Source of the DNA: Brachionus koreanus
Lineage: Eukaryota > Rotifera > Eurotatoria > Ploima > Brachionidae
Length of the DNA: 64,000 nucleotides
Direction: 5' to 3'
Assembly: GCA_016987375.1 (NCBI GenBank)
Contig: PJRA01000524.1
Span: forward strand, 338,850 to 402,849
The translations under genes were made by a program, and so were the position numbers. The notes under the pieces are model-generated. The model saw nothing but the letters and a program-made list of their open reading frames with translations, had not been told where the DNA came from and did not search any database. Of this stretch, positions 57,901 through 64,000 are shown one piece after another (within the stretch, counting starts at the first letter, position 1; every line of letters begins with the position of its first letter).

Positions 57901-60900
57901 AGATCATTTTCGACAAGCCGGCGAACGCAAAGTAAAAGTCCGATTGAAAAACAATCTTATAGGCGTGAAATTAAAATAAATTTGGCTAAACCACCAAATG
58001 ATTTCTATCATAAGGAAAAAATAGAAAATGATGAATATGAATTAAAAAAAGAAGCGACATACAAAACCTGTTTTCAACAACAAGATCATCAAGTGACAAG
58101 GCCAGCTGGTGTTTCTTTGATTAACCCGATTGAGGTGCAAGAAGAAGTTCTATTGAATCTTTTCTCATGTAACAACAGTGGTTCTTTGAGTTCCGATAGT
58201 TCTGAAAGTCTTGTTGAAATTGGTCAAAACTTAAAAATCAATGAAGTATATGAAAAAAAAGAGCCAATTATAGAATATAGAAATAATTTTAAATCCCATA
58301 ATAATGATATTTTGCTCGAAAAGCGTTTAATTGAATTAGAAAAAAAGCTAATGAAAATCCCTGAGCTAGAGATTAAAAATAACATTCTTTTAGAAGAGAA
58401 GAAATTACTTCTGAGTCAATTATCAACAAGAAATAAAATTTCATCACAACCTCAGCAAACTGTCGAGCCTGCTAAAGTCTATCGTTCAATTGGTTGTGAC
58501 TCGTTGGAAAAGCCAAAACGCGATGTTGCTATCTCTGTCAAATCAAATACCAGAGATATTGGATTGAACATAAATGAACCAAATGTGAAAATTGCAGAAA
58601 TGGAAACTGTTATTACTAATTTGAAAGATCAGTTAAAAGAACAAACATTGATTATTCAACAATCTCAAGCGAAACCGATTACAAGAGATGTTGCAGTAAT
58701 GCATGTTGTGGATAAAATTGAAGAACCTCCTAAACCAAAACCTGAATTAAGAGATGTTGCCATTCATCATTCGACTATTGATGAAAACAAAATTCTCGTT
58801 GAAAAACAAGCTAATATAATAAACGATTATATAAAAGAAATTGAACAACTTCAAACGGAAAATTGTCATTTGTCTTCAAGTCTGCAAGAATTAATCAAAA
58901 AACATTCTAAACATGTAGTAACGAGAGGAACATATGCTCCTGAACAAGCTACATTTTTTTCAGTAGGAGTTAATACGAAAAAAACAAGTACACGCGATGT
59001 CCAAGTAATGTACACACCAAAATCACGTGATGTTGGATTAAGTACTGATCAGTTTATACACACCCGTGATGTTAATTTGGGATGTAATATTGAAGACACT
59101 GAAACTAAGATCCAGTTGGAAGAATTAAATCTGATTAAAAAAAAATATGAACAAATTGTTCAAGAAAATTTAAATAACAAAAAGTCATATCGTGATGTTA
59201 ACATTTTGTGCCGACTTGATCAAAAAGAATGTAGAGATGTATCACTTGGATGTAATATAGTTGCCGAAAAAAATTATCGAGATGTTAGTCTAAAATGTGA
59301 CATGGATAAGGAATTTAAAAATTTCAGGGATGTGGCAATTGGAGTTCAACTCGATTCAAAGCCCGAACAAAAAGATGCAAATGTTTATGTTAATATGACA
59401 GAAAATGTATCTCAACCAATTATGAAAGATTGCTCTTCAATGGTTAATATTGAAGACACAGAAAAATTAAAACTCATTGAGGAATTGAGGGAGTTGAAAA
59501 AACCTATAATAACAAAAAATGCGCATGTTTCAGTGGACTTTAATACCCGTTTAATGAATAAAATGATAAAAAACAACTACTCAACTATGGAAGAAATTAA
59601 GACCCATAATAAGGAAACAAATACGAATAGAGAATCCACTAAAGAAACCTCATTTGATAATCTTAATGAACATACTAACAAATCATGTCAAACATGTTTG
59701 TCTACTGTCGAATACCAAAATCAGGAATTAGAGATTCAAAAAATCGAATTTGAAAGAAATAAGCTAAAAGTTTTAAATGAAAATTTAAGATCCGAACTAA
59801 AACAAATGGAATCAAAATTAAGGGACGAAAATAATGAAAAATTCAATTACGAATCTATTAATTCTGCAAAATTTAATGAAAATAATAATTCAACCAGCAT
59901 TTCAACAGTAACTGCTAATATAAACTGCTCCTCCGACTCGAATATTTCTCAAATAAAAACAAGTTCCCATGAAGCTGATCCAATAAAATTAAGGCGTCAA
60001 TCGGAATTTGAACATCATCGAATACAAAAAACTGACAAAAATAAACGGACAGTCGAGGAAACAGTAAAATTGAGTAATTCAATTTCGGATAACTTTGGAG
60101 AAAATACAAGACAAACAGCAAGTTGGTCGAATAAAGCTGAAATCAATTATGATCGTAATGAAATAACAATTCCAATAATAAATGAACATCAATTTAGTTG
60201 TAAAAAATCTGTTCTTCAGAATAATAGTTATTTGTCGGACTCAATAAATGAACCTAATATAGAAAAGTATGATATGAAGTTTTTGAAAAGAGAAAAGCAA
60301 GATGAAAACAATTTTAGTGATAAGTAAGTTTAGGTATCAATTAACTGAATAATTTATTTAAAGATTTTTTATCTCTTTTAGATTAGAATCTAAAAATCCA
60401 AAAAGTATTCTTAAACAAAGTGCTATCTCTTCATCATCCAGAATAAACAAGTGTACTGGCAAAGCTTTAACATTTGGTGAAAATGAAATTTTAGAAACGT
60501 AGGAGAATTTAGATAATTTACAATAATTTGAAATAAAGTTTAAAACTTGAAAAATTCAAAAAAGTTAAGCGTAATTTAGCAACTAATATCTAGTTATTCA
60601 GATGTTACCCTGTGTTTACTTACGTTTTCACTTAAAAATGACTTATTTCTTCTAAATTAAAATAGAATTTTTAATCAAGCTTCACTTTTCAAAAATAATC
60701 AAAAAATTTAAAATGCGCAATTAAATTTCAATGCATTTCTAGAAGATACAATCCTTTTTCAAAAGTATAAAAATAAGACTTTGAATTTTTAAAATCAAAA
60801 ATTCTAAAATCTGCGATAAAATTTAATTGTGCACTTAAAATATTTTTTGATCATTAAATTTAATGCAGAGATAAATTTTTTAATACTGTAAATTATGCTT

Positions 60901-63495
60901 TTTTTCGAATAAATAATTTTTTAGCAGAATTAAGTCGAAAATAAAAATTAAGCTTAAAATTACAAAAAAATTTACTATCTGATAAAACTCAAAGCTTTCT
61001 TATTTAAAAAAAAATATCATTAAAACTTCAATTTTTAATTTTTTCATTATTTAATCATGTTTATTTTAAATTTATTATTTTTAAAGTTGTCAATTTGACA
61101 CCTGTTTTTAATCCTCCATATTCTATTGTAAAATTTAACTTTAATTGTTTATTTTTTTTTATTTAATAGAGAATGTGATTATGAGTTTGATGAAAGTTTT
61201 GAAAAAAACTTAGAAAATTCCAATTCAGAGATAAATAAAACAAATAATCAAAACAGCAATCTTGAAAATTTAATGGAAGAAAATCAAGAAAACTTATTAC
61301 AAAAAAATGAAAATGAATCGAAAAAGTAAGAATTTTATAATAAAATAATTTCTTTTATTTATCTTTTTATGATTCTGAGGATCATGTTAGAATTTATTTG
61401 CTGATATTTTCTGGTTCGGGTAGTCATAATTACTTGACAGGAGTCAAAAAGGGTCGAATCACTCAATTATTTGCATTTTATTTTGTTTGGATTTTTATAA
61501 AAAAATTATAGCTAATTTACATAAAATAAGCCTAGACAAGCATGCCAAGAAGTGTTATTCCTAATTGTGATACAGAGAAGAGTTTAAGCATTCCAAAATA
61601 TTTAAAAATTTCTAAAAACCGTTGAGAATGTGGTAATTTCTAAGTTTATGGTATTTTCTTTTTTCTCTCGTCTTTATTAACATTAAAAATATAAAGACTT
61701 AACAGATAATGATTGAAATATAATTTACATTCTTTTGATTAACTAAAATAATTTTTATTTAGTATTTCAATTAAAGATGAAGAAAGTTCAAGCAATAACG
61801 AGTAAGGATAAGAAAAAAATTAGATTTCATTTAATTTAATTTGAAAATTTTAATTTTAATTTAAAGTAAAAAATAAATATGATGTAATAGGAAAAAAATT
61901 GAAATATTATCAACTTTTTGAAATAGTATTTTTTCTATCACATCTATAAAAAAAAGCATGTTTTTATTTATGAATTTTGTTTCTAATTTTAAAATTTAAA
62001 ATTTCTTAAAAACTTGTTTTTGAGAATTTTTTTTTAAAGATTTGAACTCGAATTGGAGCTTCATATAGCATGTGCAATACTCAATGATTCATTGTATGAA
62101 CCATTGAAAGCTGATAAAAATAAAGTGGTGAGTACTTAGCTTTAAGATAGAAAAAAAATAGTTTACTAAAATTAAATATTAAGGCCAAAGCTCTTAATTT
62201 AATTCAACAAGATTGGTTTAGATTATCAGCACAGAAAGACTCGAATCCTGTTCTCGTAGAAGAGCACTTAAATGCTTTCTACTCAAGATTTTCAAATTTA
62301 CTTCTTGAACGCATAGTGAACATGGCAGATCTGAACGTAAATTTCAAATAATTAACTTTATTAGATAAATTATTGATGAAAATTAAATTTTTAAGCACAA
62401 TACAGCTTTACATTATTCAGTATCTACTGGAAATTTTGAAATTGTAAATTTATTGCTGGACACAAAAGTTTGTGATGTTAATGCTCAAAATAAAGCTGGA
62501 TATACATCAATAATGCTAGCGGCTGTTGTTCCAATAAAAGATGATTTTGAACGGATGACATTAAAAAGGTTATTTTCGGAGGGAAATGTAAATATAAAGT
62601 CGATAGACAGTGGCCAAACAGCTTTAATGCTTGCTGTTAGACATGGAAACAAAGACACTGTTTCACTTTTATTAGAAAGCTCCGCTGATTGTAATGCTCA
62701 AGATAAAGAAGGATCAACGGCATTGATGGCAGCATGTGAACATGGTCACATTGATATTGTTCGATTACTTCTTGATAATACTAATTGTGATCCGGACATT
62801 AAAGATAATGTAAATAAAAAACAAATAATTTGTTGTTTAATAGAATTAACTTTGTGAGTCGTATATGAAAATATTAGTTAGATTTGAATCGATTGAAATT
62901 TTTTTTTGTCAACTCAAAATTAACAGTAGAAAAATAGTTTATTTAAAATAATTTATACCTATTCCTGGATTTAAAATGAAACATGAAACTAATGTAAGGA
63001 GATAAATACTTGACAATCTTGACATTACTTTACATGACTTGATAATCGTTTTTATGTGTTCTAAAATTATATATTTTTTTCATTTTAGTAATTAATATTT
63101 AAATCTATTAAAGATATTCAATAATTTTTAAAATTTCTTGTTAAAGTAAATCGTCTTGAACAAAAATCATTTGGCTAGAACATTCATTTTCTATTTAACT
63201 AATCTTAATTTTTTTAGAACTATATTAAAAATCATTAAATTTTAACTTATTTGAAGTATAAAAAAATAACTATTATTAAAAAAGGATGGAGAAACGGCCT
63301 TCGAAATAGCGAAAAACAAAAATCGTAACGATATAATTGTTCTGCTATATGCACATAGTACAAAATTACGATCCCATCATCCTGCAATACAGTTTTCAAA
63401 AACACGTCCAAGAATTGGAAGTGCTGGTTCAGCAAAGTATTTAATGAAGCATTTTTGAAAAAATAAATAAATAATATTTTAATTTTAGGAAATAG
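54965..63495 (+). CDS. KANK: KN motif and ankyrin repeat protein (KANK)
   Basis: Eleven exons: 54965..55253, 56910..57112, 57394..60323, 60382..60498, 61170..61325, 61763..61801, 62040..62127, 62184..62336, 62396..62809, 63285..63436 and 63489..63495, giving 1515 residues. KANKs link talin at focal adhesions to cortical microtubule capture through liprins and KIF21. The KN motif (CPYGYHIDVDFVTFVNNF, about 114-135) matches the talin-binding vertebrate motif (PYGYHLDLDFLKYV). Coiled coils lie at about 460-500 and 900-960. A region at about 539-830 repeats R-D-V/I followed by a short hydrophobic strand about a dozen times. The C-terminus has an ELELHIACAIL-type helix region and about five ankyrin repeats (for example GQTALMLAVRHGNKDTVSLL). 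Intron 1 is 1656 nt. The last exon codes only K-stop; read-through of the previous intron would end after about eight residues, so the C-terminus is slightly uncertain. Confidence 0.92.
55254..56909. other. Long first intron of KANK
   Basis: This 1656-nt A/T-rich intron separates the disordered N-terminus from the exon with the KN motif. Nothing else coding is seen. Alternative promoters using exon 2 are possible, since vertebrate KANK genes use several starts. Confidence 0.5.
60499..61169. other. KANK intron 4
   Basis: A 671-nt A/T-rich intron. The acceptor TTTATTTAATAG at its 3' end is clear. No other feature. Confidence 0.5.
61326..61762. other. KANK intron 5
   Basis: A 437-nt intron with a short less A/T-biased part (61375-61470) that gives no coherent protein. 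Confidence 0.4.
62810..63284. other. KANK intron 9, within the ankyrin region
   Basis: A 475-nt A/T-rich intron that interrupts an ankyrin repeat between KDN and DGETAFEIA. No other feature. Confidence 0.5.
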
Positions 63496-64000
63496 CAAAC
63501 ATAAAAGAATTTTTATCAAATAATAAAATACAGCTTTGATTGATAAACTATCTTTAGAATGAAAATTTAAATTCTCATACCATAATATAATTTATCAATT
63601 TTTTTTTCTTGTTTTATCTACAATTTATTTTAACCTAAATTTCAATCAAATCAATTATATGACAATCATCATTAAAGCTAATGCAAAACGAATACTAATG
63701 TAAATTGAGGAGCCTTTATGCTACATTTTTGCGATCTTTTTTTTCTCTAATGTTTTTAAAATTAATGCATCAAAATTTCTATTAAAATTATCATGACAAT
63801 TATTTTGTTAATCAAAATAATTAATTCAATATTTTGGCTTATTTTTTAAATAAAACCGTTACAAAAATTCATTTAGTCTATTCATTTTTTACCTAAATTA
63901 TAATAGAGCTAAATTGAATATATTTCACTTTAGAATAGCTAGAAAAACAAAATATTTCTATTAAATTTTATATAATTTTTTTTTAAATAAAAGAATAATT
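63496..64000. other. Right flank downstream of KANK
   Basis: A/T-rich 3' flank with polyadenylation-like AATAAA sequences. No further gene is visible before the window ends. Confidence 0.5.

Noticed and set aside
1..64000. CRISPR arrays, bacterial operons, riboswitches or phage genes
   Set aside because: The window is eukaryotic by its spliceosomal introns and animal gene set. No regularly spaced direct repeats or bacterial gene arrangement were seen.
1..64000. tRNA or rRNA genes
   Set aside because: I saw no GTTCRANNC-type B box with a matching cloverleaf and no rRNA-like segment. A covariance-model scan would be decisive.

Overview
This is about 64 kb of a very AT-rich invertebrate animal genome. 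Genes have many introns, most only 46-60 nt long with GT...AG ends, and there are no bacterial features. The gene set (IFT52, CNOT11, ARPC4, KANK, QDPR, two fatty-acid elongases, a class A GPCR, an Ig/FN3/PAN receptor and a DUF7042-7045-type surface protein) means a ciliated, probably protostome metazoan. A small-genome lophotrochozoan such as a rotifer fits best; that is inference. I built gene models by reading splice sites by hand. Every multi-exon model keeps its frame through all junctions and has a total length divisible by three.

Layout. 0.7-1.8 kb (+): secreted GPLG-repeat protein. 2.5 kb: BED-finger relic. 2.8-7.3 kb (-): 13-exon, 1267-residue membrane receptor in which three FN3 folds each appear to be interrupted by a PAN/Apple-like domain. 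9.2-10.2 kb (+): MRPS15. 10.2-13.8 kb: no gene, but transposon debris and inverted repeats. 13.8-15.3 kb (+): PCED1-type esterase. 16.0-17.0 kb (+) and 22.6-23.7 kb (-): two ELOVL paralogues, with ARPC4 (-, 19.3-20.0 kb) and a GPCR (+, 20.5-21.7 kb) between them. 24.8-25.7 kb (+): orphan coiled-coil protein. 26.5-27.3 kb (+): QDPR, convergent with an orphan intronless gene (-, 27.7-28.4 kb). 30.2-32.3 kb (-): DUF7042-7045-type protein. 32.3-38.5 kb: no recognisable gene. 38.5-40.6 kb: a dead non-LTR retrotransposon split by a pogo/Tigger-like DNA transposon. 40.9-43.2 kb (-): CNOT11. 43.4-46.9 kb (-): TRIT1, with a Tc1/mariner element and a 547-N gap inside one 1.7-kb intron. 47.1-48.6 kb (-): IFT52. 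49.0-49.7 kb: mariner and piggyBac relics. 50.5-51.5 kb (+): small single-pass PPxY protein. 52-53.5 kb: hAT and RT relics. 55.0-63.5 kb (+): KANK, 11 exons, 1515 residues.

The genes do not form a pathway. They are mostly independent housekeeping and cell-surface genes, interspersed with decayed DNA transposons (pogo, Tc1/mariner, piggyBac, hAT) and CR1/Jockey-like retroelement pieces. The most novel-looking items are the PAN-in-FN3 receptor, the GPLG-repeat secreted protein, the RDV-repeat region of KANK and the nested transposon insertion.
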